Assembly (NCBI GenBank): GCA_033765145.1
Contig: JANRIH010000053.1
Location: forward strand, 62,001-126,000
DNA from: JAGVSR01 sp033765145
GTDB lineage: Bacteria; Pseudomonadota; Alphaproteobacteria; Rhizobiales; Hyphomicrobiaceae
Direction: 5' to 3'
Length of the DNA stretch: 64,000 nucleotides
Shown: one piece after another, positions 34,086-41,601 of the stretch
Layout of the letters: every line of letters begins with the position of its first letter
How positions within the stretch are numbered: the first letter of the stretch is position 1
Notes under the pieces: model-generated
Database searches by the model: none
What the model was told of the DNA's origin: nothing
What the model saw: only the letters and a program-made list of their open reading frames with translations
Made by a program: the position numbers and the translations under genes

Positions 34086-34673
34086 ATGAAGACCTCTGAG
34101 GCAGATATTCTGATCGTACCGGGCTGGTCTGGCTCCGGACCAGATCACTGGCAATCCCGGTGGGAGCGGAGCCTCAAGACAGCGCGCCGGGTCGAGCAGG
34201 AGGACTGGCGCAATCCCGACCGCGATGCCTGGTGCGCGCGCATCGTCGAGGCCGCCGCGCAATCGGTGAGACCCGTCGTTCTCGTCGGCCACAGCCTCGG
34301 CACGATCGCGATCGCCCATGCGGGTACCAAGCTGGCCCGCCTGCCGGTGCGTCCGGTGGGCGCCTTCCTCGTCGCTCCCGCCGACGTCGACAATGCGAGC
34401 GCGTGGCCCGTCACGGACGGCGAGACGTTCAACGAAACGGCGGGCAAGGGCTTCGCGCCGGCTCCCGTCGCAACCCTGCCGTTTCCATCCGTGCTCGTCT
34501 CGTCCGCGAACGATCCCTACTGCACTGCCGCGCGAGCTCAGGCCATGGCCACCGCGTGGGGCGCGGCCCATCTACCATCGGGCGACGTCGGCCACATCAA
34601 CGTCGCGAGCGGCCACGGCCCATGGCCCGATGGCCTGCTCGCATTCGGGATGTTCCTGAAGAGATTGGCCTGA
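34086..34673 (+). CDS. RBBP9/YdeN family serine hydrolase
   Basis: 195-residue alpha/beta hydrolase. The N-terminus ADILIVPGWSGSGPDHWQSR is characteristic of this family. The nucleophile is in VLVGHSLGTIA, the acid in SSANDPYC, and the histidine in GHINVASGHGPWPDG. Natural substrates are unknown. It begins 17 bases after the SecY-like stop on the same strand, so the two may be cotranscribed. Confidence 0.93.
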   Translation: MKTSEADILIVPGWSGSGPDHWQSRWERSLKTARRVEQEDWRNPDRDAWCARIVEAAAQSVRPVVLVGHSLGTIAIAHAGTKLARLPVRPVGAFLVAPADVDNASAWPVTDGETFNETAGKGFAPAPVATLPFPSVLVSSANDPYCTAARAQAMATAWGAAHLPSGDVGHINVASGHGPWPDGLLAFGMFLKRLA

Positions 34674-34775
34674 GGGAACCCACGGCAAACCGTACCGGCT
34701 TTGCATTTACGACGGGCGACAGACGGCCGTTGACAGACAGGCCGTCCCCGTCTCCATAGATCACTCCGTCCCTGA

Positions 34776-35105
34776 TCAAGCCTTCGTCGCTTCGATCTCG
34801 GCAACTGCCTTGGCCAACGCTTCGCCCATGAACTTGCGGATGTCGGCATCCGACACACCGAGGCCCTTCGCGTCGAGATCCGCTTTCACTTTCCGGATCA
34901 CGTCGTCGTCGCCCTTCTCGGCGAGGTCGGCCTTTCGGACGGCTTTCACATAGTCTTCCAGCTCAGCGCCGCTGAGGCCCAGCTTGGCGCCGGCCCACTC
35001 GGCGAGCGCCTTGTTGCGTCGCGACTCGGCTTTGAAACGCAGCTCCGAATCGTGGGCGAATTTCTTCTCGAAGGCCTTCTCGCGATCATCGAAGGTAGTC
35101 GTCAT
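34776..35105 (-). CDS. DUF1476 protein, F1FO-ATPase zeta (inhibitor) subunit type
   Basis: 109 residues, starting MTTTFDDREKAFEKKFAHDS, the DUF1476 signature. In Paracoccus and related alphaproteobacteria this family is the zeta subunit that blocks reverse rotation of the F1-ATPase through its N-terminal inhibitory segment. ATG 35105 has GGAG at 7-base spacing; an ATG four codons upstream is less likely. Divergent from purC. Confidence 0.92.
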   Translation of the reverse strand: MTTTFDDREKAFEKKFAHDSELRFKAESRRNKALAEWAGAKLGLSGAELEDYVKAVRKADLAEKGDDDVIRKVKADLDAKGLGVSDADIRKFMGEALAKAVAEIEATKA

Positions 35106-35446
35106 TGTGTTCTCCAAGCCGCTCAGTTCATGATCCGTTCCAGCGTTGTATCAGCTCTTGGCCCAACCCCGGGTTCGAACATGGGTCCGACGCCTAACTG
35201 GTCCCACGTTTGAAATCAACGGCTTGTGGGTAGCGGGATTCCGACGCGCCGTTGCGGCACCGTTAAGATTGTTTCTCCACCCCTCTTCGGCTAGGGTCTG
35301 ACCGACAAAGTCGAGCGCCGAGCCGTTCGCTTCCCCCCGAAAAGACGCGGAAAAAAGACTGCAAGTTCAAGAGGGGCAGGCCGACTGCGGCGCTTCGTGC
35401 CGTTTCACTCGTGAGCATGAGCGTGATCGTCAAAGGACCGGGATCT
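35106..35446. other. 341-base divergent promoter region between the DUF1476 gene and purC
   Basis: No convincing gene here. The sequence GGGTTCGAAC near 35170 resembles a tRNA T-loop but its flanks cannot pair as a T-stem. The area presumably holds promoters for both flanking genes. Confidence 0.5.
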
Positions 35447-36235
35447 ATGAGCAGGCGCCGTCGCATTTATGAGGGTAAGGCCAAGGTGCTTTACGAGGGC
35501 CCCGAGCCCGGAACCCTCATTCAGCACTTCAAGGACGACGCGACTGCGTTCAACGCGAAGAAGCATGCCCTGATCGAAGGCAAGGGCGTGCTCAACAACC
35601 GCATCTCCGAATATATCTTCCTGCGCTTGGGCGACATCGGCGTCCCAACGCACTTCATGAAGCGCTTGAACATGCGCGAGCAACTGATCCGCGAGGTCGA
35701 GATCATTCCGCTCGAAGTCGTCGTGCGCAATGTCGCGGCGGGTTCCCTGGCCACGCGGCTCGGACTCGAAGAGGGCCTGCCGCTGCCCCGTTCGATCATC
35801 GAATTCTACTACAAGGCCGACAACCTGAACGATCCGATGGTTTCGGAAGAGCATATCACCGCGTTCGGCTGGGCAGCACCTGCCGAAATCGACGAGATCA
35901 TGCAGCTGGCACTCCGGATCAACGACTTCCTCGTCGGCCTCTTTCTCGGCATCGGCATCCGTCTAGTGGACTTCAAGATCGAGTTCGGACGCCTCTGGGA
36001 CAACGAGAACATGCGCATCGTGCTGGCCGACGAGATCAGCCCCGATTGCTGCCGCCTGTGGGACATCAATTCCGGCGACAAGCTCGACAAGGATCGGTTC
36101 CGGCGCGACATGGGCGGCGTATTGGAGGCCTACCAGGAAGTCGCGCGCCGCTTGGGCGTTCTGACCGAAAACCCGCGACCGAAGGGATCGGGCCCGGTGC
36201 TCGTGGCGTCCAACCCGACCGGCAAGCCGAATTGA
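35447..36235 (+). CDS. purC: Phosphoribosylaminoimidazole-succinocarboxamide synthase
   Basis: Makes SAICAR from CAIR, aspartate and ATP. 262 residues. MSRRRRIYEGKAKVLYEGPE opens it, FKDDATAFNAKKH is the nucleotide region, and LEVVVRNVAAGS, then LVDFKIEFGR and LADEISPD, are the catalytic motifs. ATG 35447 matches the family start; an upstream in-frame start exists at 35411. The next pur gene, purS, is 0.9 kb away behind a methyltransferase gene. Confidence 0.97.
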   Translation: MSRRRRIYEGKAKVLYEGPEPGTLIQHFKDDATAFNAKKHALIEGKGVLNNRISEYIFLRLGDIGVPTHFMKRLNMREQLIREVEIIPLEVVVRNVAAGSLATRLGLEEGLPLPRSIIEFYYKADNLNDPMVSEEHITAFGWAAPAEIDEIMQLALRINDFLVGLFLGIGIRLVDFKIEFGRLWDNENMRIVLADEISPDCCRLWDINSGDKLDKDRFRRDMGGVLEAYQEVARRLGVLTENPRPKGSGPVLVASNPTGKPN

Positions 36236-36328
36236 CCGGAAACAAGCGGCGGTTCAAGGTCGCGTAGTCTGCGTCGACTGAGTGTCGTCGCGTGTCTGTC
36301 GCCCCTTGAACCTGTCAGCAAGCAGACC

Positions 36329-36967
36329 ATGCGGGACGCCTTCAAGCTTCTGGAACTCAGGCTTCGCGCGCTTGCGCCACGATCGATCCGTCAAATCTAC
36401 CGCATGGGGCGCTCGCTCGCTGCAGAAGGCACCAGAGCGCCGTCATTTCCAGTGGAACTGACCGCCGGCAGTGAAGTTTGCGCCTCCCGATACGACATGT
36501 TGAGACGTCTGCCCAAGGGCGGCATCGTCGCTGAACTTGGTACCGAGACCGGCAAATTCGCATCGCAAATCCTGTCGATTGTCGAGCCGGATAAGCTGCA
36601 CGTCGTGGACCTTGACTATCGACGCTTCGACCAGAGCCTATCCGCCGATCCGCGCCTTGTGCAACACACGGGCATGACCTACGAGATCATCTCCCGATTT
36701 CCCGATCAGCATTTTGATTGGGTCTACATCGACGCCGACCATTCGTACCGGGGCGTGCTCCGCGACGCACGAGCCAGCTCACCGAAGATCAAGCCAGGCG
36801 GGCTGATGATCTTCAATGATTTTGCCCATATCGATCCCAATCTCGGCCGCTACGGGGTGATGCAAGCCGCCACCGAATTTGCCGTCGAGGCCAAGTGGCC
36901 GCTGCGCTACTTCGCGCTCGAACCTTCGGCGCTCTACGACGTCGCATTCCGGAAACCGGGTGGTTAG
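36329..36967 (+). CDS. Class I SAM-dependent methyltransferase
   Basis: 212 residues. The SAM-binding loop is GGIVAELGTETGKFASQIL, followed by the acidic strand end LHVVDLDYR. Further motifs are WVYIDADHSYRGVLRDAR and GGLMIFNDFAHID, a pattern of the Methyltransf_24-type branch. The basic N-terminal 30 residues could contact nucleic acid or lipid. Substrate unknown. Located between purC and purS on the same strand. Confidence 0.85.
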   Translation: MRDAFKLLELRLRALAPRSIRQIYRMGRSLAAEGTRAPSFPVELTAGSEVCASRYDMLRRLPKGGIVAELGTETGKFASQILSIVEPDKLHVVDLDYRRFDQSLSADPRLVQHTGMTYEIISRFPDQHFDWVYIDADHSYRGVLRDARASSPKIKPGGLMIFNDFAHIDPNLGRYGVMQAATEFAVEAKWPLRYFALEPSALYDVAFRKPGG

Positions 36968-37129
36968 CCTCACCACATCGGTCCGTCCGCGACGCCACGT
37001 CCTACGAATTGGGGCGGGAAAAGCGCCCGTCCCCTTGCCCAGCCCCGTCCAAGGGGGCATTGAGCACGGTGGATCCTATCCAATCGATTCCCAGCCGAGC
37101 GCTGAGAGCCGCCAACGCGAGAGTTCGGT

Positions 37130-37372
37130 ATGAAAGCCCTGATCCGCATCACATTGAAGAATGGTGTCCTTGATCCGCAGGGTAAGGCGATCGAAGGCGC
37201 AGTCAAAGGCCTCGGCATCGCCGGCATCGGCGACGTGCGTCAGGGCAAGTTCATCGAGGTCAAGCTGACCGAGACGAACGAAGCGAAAGCCAAAGAGGCC
37301 GTCGAGCGCATGTGCCGCGAACTCCTCGCCAATACGGTCATCGAAAACTACAGCTACGACCTGGTGCCCTGA
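37130..37372 (+). CDS. purS: FGAM synthase subunit PurS
   Basis: Small 80-residue subunit that links PurQ and PurL in the formylglycinamidine ribonucleotide synthase. LKNGVLDPQGKAIEGAVKGL and GDVRQGKFIEVKL are the family hallmarks, and the C-terminus ENYSYDLVP is intact. A GAGAG ribosome site precedes ATG 37130. An exported-protein gene starts 14 bases after its stop, separating it from purQ. Confidence 0.96.
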   Translation: MKALIRITLKNGVLDPQGKAIEGAVKGLGIAGIGDVRQGKFIEVKLTETNEAKAKEAVERMCRELLANTVIENYSYDLVP

Positions 37373-37386
37373 AGGACTTGAGCTTC

Positions 37387-37935
37387 ATGGACGCGTGGCA
37401 CCTCGCGGTTTTGAAAACTTGCGCGCTCGCGTCGATCCTCGCCCTTGCCACCGCGAACTCAGCCGCCGGGCCCGCGGCTGAGGGAACCAAACCGCCGGAT
37501 GGTCCGCCGGCCATCGCGCTCACCCTCGAACCGCAAAAGCCGGTTGAACTCGACTGCAACAGCCGCGCGGTCGTCGTCGCCAATGACAAGGCCAACGCGA
37601 CACAGGGCGCGATCCGGCTCTCCCTCATTCTCAAGGACCCGTCGGCAAAACCTCCGACCGGCACCTGGCGCGTCGTTTCGAGCGACCCGCAGCATACGGG
37701 CTCATTCGCCAGTGCGCTCGCCATCGCCTGCCGGGAAGCGTGTCCCCTCACTGTGTCGACCGACGATCAGATCCAGCTCTGGGCCCCGGCGCCGAAGACA
37801 ATCGACAAGCTCGGGAGCACCGAGGCCTTGACGCTGGCCGTCATCAAGACGAGGACACTCGAAATGCGGGTCACGACATTCGAGGGACAAGCCATCGGAG
37901 CCCTCGAGCAAGCGTCCTGCCGCAAAACGATCTGA
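37387..37935 (+). CDS. Exported protein inserted between purS and purQ, unknown function
   Basis: 182 residues. The signal peptide runs through LAVLKTCALASILALATANS. The mature protein is probably beta-rich (IALTLEPQKPVELDCNSRAV, TLEMRVTTFEGQAIGALEQA) with four to five cysteines, two of them in ACREACPLTV. No domain recognised. It is packed between purS (14 bases) and purQ (14 bases), so it should be transcribed with them, yet a periplasmic protein has no clear link to purine synthesis. Confidence 0.65.
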   Translation: MDAWHLAVLKTCALASILALATANSAAGPAAEGTKPPDGPPAIALTLEPQKPVELDCNSRAVVVANDKANATQGAIRLSLILKDPSAKPPTGTWRVVSSDPQHTGSFASALAIACREACPLTVSTDDQIQLWAPAPKTIDKLGSTEALTLAVIKTRTLEMRVTTFEGQAIGALEQASCRKTI

Positions 37936-37949
37936 AGGAACCAGCGAAG

Positions 37950-38651
37950 ATGATCCGCGCCTCCGTCATCGTGTTTCCCGGCTCCAACTGCGACCGCGAC
38001 GTCAAGGTCGCGATCGAACGGATCACGGGCTTCAAGCCGACGATGGTCTGGCATGGCGACGCCAGCGTCCCCTCGTCGGATTTCATCGTGCTGCCCGGCG
38101 GCTTCTCATATGGCGACTATCTGCGCTGCGGCGCGATGGCGGCCCATTCTCCGATCATGAAGGACGTGATCGCAAAAGCGAAATCCGGCACACCCGTTCT
38201 CGGCATCTGCAACGGCTTTCAGATCCTTTGCGAGTCAGGCCTCCTGCCGGGCGTCCTCATGCGCAATCGTTCCCTGAAGTTCATCTGCCGCGATGTGCAC
38301 TTGAAGGTCGAGAACCCCGCGACGTTCTTCACCCAGTGCTATCGCGCGGGCGAGGTCGTGAAGGTTCCGATCGCCCATGCGGAAGGCAACTACTTCGCCG
38401 ACACCGAGACGCTCGACCGCCTCGAAGGGGAAGGCCGCATCGCCTTCCGCTATTCCGATGCCGAAGGCCGCGTCGCGGACGAAACTTGCCCCAATGGGGC
38501 CCAGCGCAACATCGCCGGCATCACCTCCGAAAATGGCCGCGTGCTCGGTATGATGCCCCACCCGGAAAGGCTCTACGAAGGAATACTCGGGGGAACGGAC
38601 GGACGGCGCGTGTTCGAAAGCGCCGTGATCAGCCTGGCTGCTGCGGCCTGA
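37950..38651 (+). CDS. purQ: FGAM synthase glutaminase subunit PurQ
   Basis: Supplies ammonia from glutamine to PurL. 233 residues. VIVFPGSNCDRD at the N-terminus, PGGFSYGDYLRCGAMAAHSP, nucleophile cysteine in VLGICNGFQIL, and His/Glu in MMPHPERLYE give a complete class I amidotransferase. ATG 37950 starts the conserved sequence. purL lies 2.95 kb downstream instead of adjoining. Confidence 0.97.
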   Translation: MIRASVIVFPGSNCDRDVKVAIERITGFKPTMVWHGDASVPSSDFIVLPGGFSYGDYLRCGAMAAHSPIMKDVIAKAKSGTPVLGICNGFQILCESGLLPGVLMRNRSLKFICRDVHLKVENPATFFTQCYRAGEVVKVPIAHAEGNYFADTETLDRLEGEGRIAFRYSDAEGRVADETCPNGAQRNIAGITSENGRVLGMMPHPERLYEGILGGTDGRRVFESAVISLAAAA

Positions 38652-38811
38652 CGTTCCGCGAGGTCCAGCCCGTCAGGCGTCTGGCTGCCGACTTGACGCA
38701 GTTTTGCTTCCGTTGCCCCACTTGACCGTCTGGGCCCACCCACCCACCTACGTAGGGAATGCGGGGCCGGGCCCCTCTGACAGGGGCCAAATGGCCCTGT
38801 GATGTCGGACC

Positions 38812-38831
38812 GCATCGGGTCGACCCGATGC
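38812..38831. promoter_or_regulatory. Perfect 20-base palindrome downstream of purQ
   Basis: GCATCGGGTCGACCCGATGC reads the same on both strands with no spacer. It lies in the 343-base stretch 38652-38994. A second hairpin (GGCCCCT / AGGGGCC, 38770-38788) is just upstream. The palindrome may be a dimeric regulator site for the zinc-ribbon gene at 38995 or a hairpin at the end of the purQ transcript. Confidence 0.55.
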
Positions 38832-38881
38832 CATTATTGGATTGCATCGCGTCGATCCTCCAAGTTTTGCTGGAGAGACCG

Positions 38882-38998
38882 ATGATGATGCAACGTCCGT
38901 CCCTACCTCCGAAGATTGTCGAGCCGACCGGTGAGAACCCTTCCCCGCGCGCTCGAAGCCGCGGTCGGTTGGAATCTGTCGGCGGAGGTGACCGATGA
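38882..38998 (+). CDS. Possible 38-residue leader peptide coupled to the zinc-ribbon gene
   Basis: Starts at the first of three ATG codons (MMMQRPSLPPKIVEPTGENP) behind GGAGAG. Its TGA overlaps the ATG of the next gene (ATGA), the classic arrangement for translational coupling. Codon usage is not strongly biased and no family is seen, so it may be chance. Confidence 0.3.
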   Translation: MMMQRPSLPPKIVEPTGENPSPRARSRGRLESVGGGDR

Positions 38999-39378
38999 GC
39001 GTTCTCATCTGCCCGGTCTGCCAGGGCCAAATGAAAGAAGTCGAGCGGCAAGGCGTGCTGATCGACACATGCTCACAATGTCGCGGAGTTTGGCTCGACC
39101 GAGGCGAACTCGAAAAACTGGCCGGCGTCCTTTCCAGCGCCGAGAGCCCTTCTTCCCGGCACGGCATAACGCGCGTGCGCGATCACGACGATGACGAGCG
39201 GAAAAGCCGCCACGATCGCCGCGATGATCGGGACCGGCACGACGAGCGGCCGAGGTCGAACTCGAGCTGGACCGGTGCGCTCTTCGGCGAACAGGAAGAT
39301 GACGACGGACACGATCGGCGCGGTCGGTCGAATCCGCAGCGGAGCCGCCGGTCCAGTTTCCTCGATTTCTTCGACTGA
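38995..39378 (+). CDS. TFIIB-type zinc-ribbon protein with charged disordered tail
   Basis: 127 residues. The N-terminal 45 residues form a zf-TFIIB domain: CPVCQGQMKEVERQGV, then CSQCRGVWLDRGELEKL. The remainder is very rich in Asp, Arg and His (DHDDDERKSRHDRRDDRDRH) and ends RRSSFLDFFD, a short hydrophobic tip. Such proteins are common in proteobacteria, with unknown function. ATG 38995 has GGAGG upstream. It is the first gene of the island between purQ and purL. Confidence 0.85.
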   Translation: MSVLICPVCQGQMKEVERQGVLIDTCSQCRGVWLDRGELEKLAGVLSSAESPSSRHGITRVRDHDDDERKSRHDRRDDRDRHDERPRSNSSWTGALFGEQEDDDGHDRRGRSNPQRSRRSSFLDFFD

Positions 39379-39563
39379 CCGCGTGCCACTCAATCAAAGC
39401 ACTTGTGATTGTAGCAATCGCGTTGGTCGGTCCCAGCTTTACCGATCCCAACCGGCGTCAAAAATAGCGTGGCCGGCACCTTGGACTGGACAATTTCCCA
39501 GCCTCAGTAGCGCGCGGTATCACGGTTGTAGTGCTTGCCAGCGGCGTCACCTATCCGCTCAAA

Positions 39564-39580
39564 CGAACACGTAGTGTTCG
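39564..39580. repeat. 17-base inverted repeat
   Basis: CGAACAC-GTA-GTGTTCG, perfect 7-bp arms with a 3-base spacer, in the noncoding stretch after the zinc-ribbon gene. It could be a regulator site or part of the 3' region of the minus-strand micro-ORF transcript. Nothing else is visible in 39379-39601. Confidence 0.35.
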
Positions 39581-39601
39581 AACCATGGACACCTGGCCCA
39601 A

Positions 39602-39632
39602 GAAAAACGGGGAGCGGCACACGCCGCTCCCC
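39602..39632 (-). terminator. Intrinsic terminator, minus strand
   Basis: A perfect 10-bp stem (GGGGAGCGGC / GCCGCTCCCC at 39609-39618 and 39623-39632, loop of four). Read on the minus strand it is followed by GTTTTTCTT. It lies 57 bases past the stop of the micro-ORF at 39689-39775 and defines the end of a short minus-strand transcript. Confidence 0.85.
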
Positions 39633-39688
39633 ATTTGGAACTCACACAGTGTACCTGGCCTCAGCGGCCCCGGCATCACCGATCTCGC

Positions 39689-39775
39689 TTAGCGCGCGGC
39701 CCGCTCGCGGTTCGCCGAGGGGGCATTGGCGCGGCGCTTCTGCGACTGCAGGAGCGCGATCAGAAAGGCATGCAT
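39689..39775 (-). CDS. 28-residue micro-ORF with strong ribosome site and own terminator
   Basis: Reads MHAFLIALLQSQKRRANAPS then ends NRERAAR: a hydrophobic first third followed by a basic, Ala-rich tail. AAGGAGA lies 5 bases before the ATG. About 24 of 27 codons end in G or C, as in real genes of this genome, while the sequence just upstream does not show that bias. A clean terminator follows. A GCCCCGC/GCGGGGC hairpin (39790-39805) sits directly before the ribosome site. Function unknown; it could be a small membrane-associated peptide. Confidence 0.5.
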   Translation of the reverse strand: MHAFLIALLQSQKRRANAPSANRERAAR

Positions 39776-40078
39776 GGTAGTCTCCTTGGGCCCCGCAGGC
39801 GGGGCAATTGACGGCGGTAACGACTGAAGCAACTGACGTTCCGCCTGTGATGGCAATCATATAGCCGCATTCTCTGCACTGCAGAAGTATTGCTACCGCA
39901 TCGCAGCAATGCTCCGCACGCATTTCAGGCGATTTTCTTGGGCAAACAGGCGGCGTGCCTAATTACTCATCACAATTGCTCCCGCGACGCTGAGACCCCC
40001 GCAAAACAAATCGCCGGGTCCAGCACGTGGCGGACCCGGCGATCAGCTTTGAAATCAGATTGTTACGCAACGAGACGC

Positions 40079-40495
40079 TTACTTGGCGGCCGGAGCATAG
40101 GCCAACCGCTGAACCACGCGCGCCTCGAGCGACGAGGCGTCAGCCGCACAGGCGAGTTCGATTGACGGTCCATCGACGGTGTCGACCCGAACGGTGCGAC
40201 CGGCCGAGATGGCGGTTGCGATGCGGGCCGGAGCCGAATGGACCACCGGATTGACGTCGTTCACCGCATCCGCGACGAGGAGCGTCAGGTTGCAGCCACC
40301 ATCCGCGGCTTCAAAATAGCCGACGGCGTGCTTGGATCCAGCATCGAGTGTCAATCCGGCGAGGGGCTTGACCGACGCCACGGTCCGGTTCGGGTCGGCC
40401 ACGGCGGTCGTGACGGCGAGGCCGAAGGCCCCGAGAGACACGCCGAGTATGCCGAGTCCGGCCAGGATGCGAGGGGAGGAAACAGGGAACATCAT
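40079..40495 (-). CDS. Exported protein, member A of a tandem paralogous pair
   Basis: 138 residues. A signal sequence (ILAGLGILGVSLGAFGLAVT) precedes a mature domain of about 100 residues. It shares the pattern GLxLDxGxKHxVxYFE and DGxCxLTxL with the gene at 40828-41241, so the two are duplicates. Two conserved cysteines (in GGCNLTLLV and IELACAADA) may form a disulfide. No known family. ATG 40495 (second ATG at 40492) follows AAAGGAG, which lies partly inside a hairpin. Confidence 0.7.
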   Translation of the reverse strand: MMFPVSSPRILAGLGILGVSLGAFGLAVTTAVADPNRTVASVKPLAGLTLDAGSKHAVGYFEAADGGCNLTLLVADAVNDVNPVVHSAPARIATAISAGRTVRVDTVDGPSIELACAADASSLEARVVQRLAYAPAAK

Positions 40496-40503
40496 AGCTC
40501 TCT

Positions 40504-40519
40504 CCTTTGGTCCCAAAGG
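40504..40519 (-). promoter_or_regulatory. Hairpin overlapping the ribosome site of member A
   Basis: CCTTTGG-GA-CCAAAGG on the minus strand, a 7-bp inverted repeat. Its 3' arm contains AAAGG of the AAAGGAG ribosome site, 8 bases before the ATG at 40495. If it folds, it would hide the site, as RNA thermometers do. The remaining 300 bases up to member B show no gene. Confidence 0.4.
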
Positions 40520-40827
40520 TTGTGACACAGCACAGGGTCCCGCAGTGGCCGCTTGCTCATGATCGGTCTCAACTGCCGGTGAGGGTCTAAGTAAGCCCTT
40601 GGCGCTTCGTACGAAAGTGCTACTTCGGTATCCCAGCCCTGCAATTGCTGCAGCGCAAAACGGTCACAACCCAAGTGGGTAGGCCGGCGGCATCGCGGCC
40701 CCCAATCGGCCATCCAGATCGGCATTGCGCCCGGAGCAACGCGCGCCCGAAACGACAGCGCCTCCCCCGATCTGGAGGAGGCGTAATCGGCGATGCACGG
40801 TTGCCGGTAGGGACGTCCCGGACCCGA

Positions 40828-41241
40828 TTACTGCGTTGGCATCGCTACGGATGCGCTTTCCGCAGGCCGGACGAACACCCGGGCATTCATCTTGGTGGCA
40901 CCCGGACGGCAGAGAAACTCGGCCGACTGTTTCTCAGCCTCGTCGATGACGAGCCGCTGGCCCGGCTGGACAGGCACGGAGATGCGTGTTCCCGGCGAAT
41001 CCTCGTTCGAAGACCCGCCCTTGGTGCTCGCGATCAGAACCGTCAGACGGCAGGCGCCGTCCTGCGGCTCGAAATAGCTGACCGTGTGCTTTCGCCCGAC
41101 ATCCAGCATCAGGCCCTTCCGCGGCACCATGACGAGGCCTTCACCGGCCTTTTCCGAGAGGGCGGGGGAGACGATCCCGATGGCCGTCCCACCCGCGATG
41201 GCGAGTGCGGCGGCGATGGTTGCTATGCGGTTGCGGCTCAT
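40828..41241 (-). CDS. Exported protein, member B of a tandem paralogous pair
   Basis: 137 residues. The signal is NRIATIAAALAIAGGTAIGI. The mature domain matches member A: KGLMLDVGRKHTVSYFEPQD, then GACRLTVLIAS, then a C-terminal strand with AEFLCRPGA. Both cysteines are kept. ATG 41241 (MSRNRIATIAA) has AAGGAGA at 7-base spacing; a longer open frame to 41319 lacks signal-peptide character. The 332-base spacing to member A suggests separate promoters. Function unknown. Confidence 0.7.
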   Translation of the reverse strand: MSRNRIATIAAALAIAGGTAIGIVSPALSEKAGEGLVMVPRKGLMLDVGRKHTVSYFEPQDGACRLTVLIASTKGGSSNEDSPGTRISVPVQPGQRLVIDEAEKQSAEFLCRPGATKMNARVFVRPAESASVAMPTQ

Positions 41242-41601
41242 GACATTTTCTCCTTGGTCTGCCGGCCCCTTGGCGATGCCTTGAGTCCGGCGCTCTGAGT
41301 TCATCTCGTGACTGAACAAAGATAGGCCGGACGCCGGTCGCGAGTTATGGGCGGCTCAGCATGTCAGAGCCCCGTTTCCGACAGCGCGGAAGTGACTCGG
41401 GGCAACATGATCCCGATCAAGGCGCTAGCCCCGACGCGCCGTGGCTCCCCCTCCCCAGCCCAATCGTCCCACCGAGGCGACAAGGGCCGATCGGGCCGCT
41501 ATAGACACCGCCAAAGGCTCGGGCCTTCCGAATGAATTCCCGGCCGTCGACCTTCCGCGAGACCACCCCGACCGCGAGACGCCATTCTACCGCGAGACGC
41601 C
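41242..41601. other. 360-base gap before purL, with a short direct repeat at the purL start
   Basis: The 15-mer ACCGCGAGACGCCAT occurs at 41571-41585 and again at 41589-41603, where it covers the first two bases of the purL ATG. No further gene is visible. Promoters for member B (minus) and purL (plus) must both lie here. Confidence 0.6.

Noticed and set aside
35163..35195. GGGTTCGAAC resembling a tRNA T-loop
   Set aside because: Flanking bases cannot form the 5-bp T-stem and no acceptor, D or anticodon stem could be traced.
39642..39923. Minus-strand frame with two CxxC knuckles (CRECG and CPACG), resembling a small zinc ribbon, overlapping the 28-residue micro-ORF in another frame
   Set aside because: Codon-end bias is low upstream of 39775 and rises only in the micro-ORF frame; no good ribosome site precedes 39923. 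The cysteine pattern may be chance, though it remains an alternative reading.
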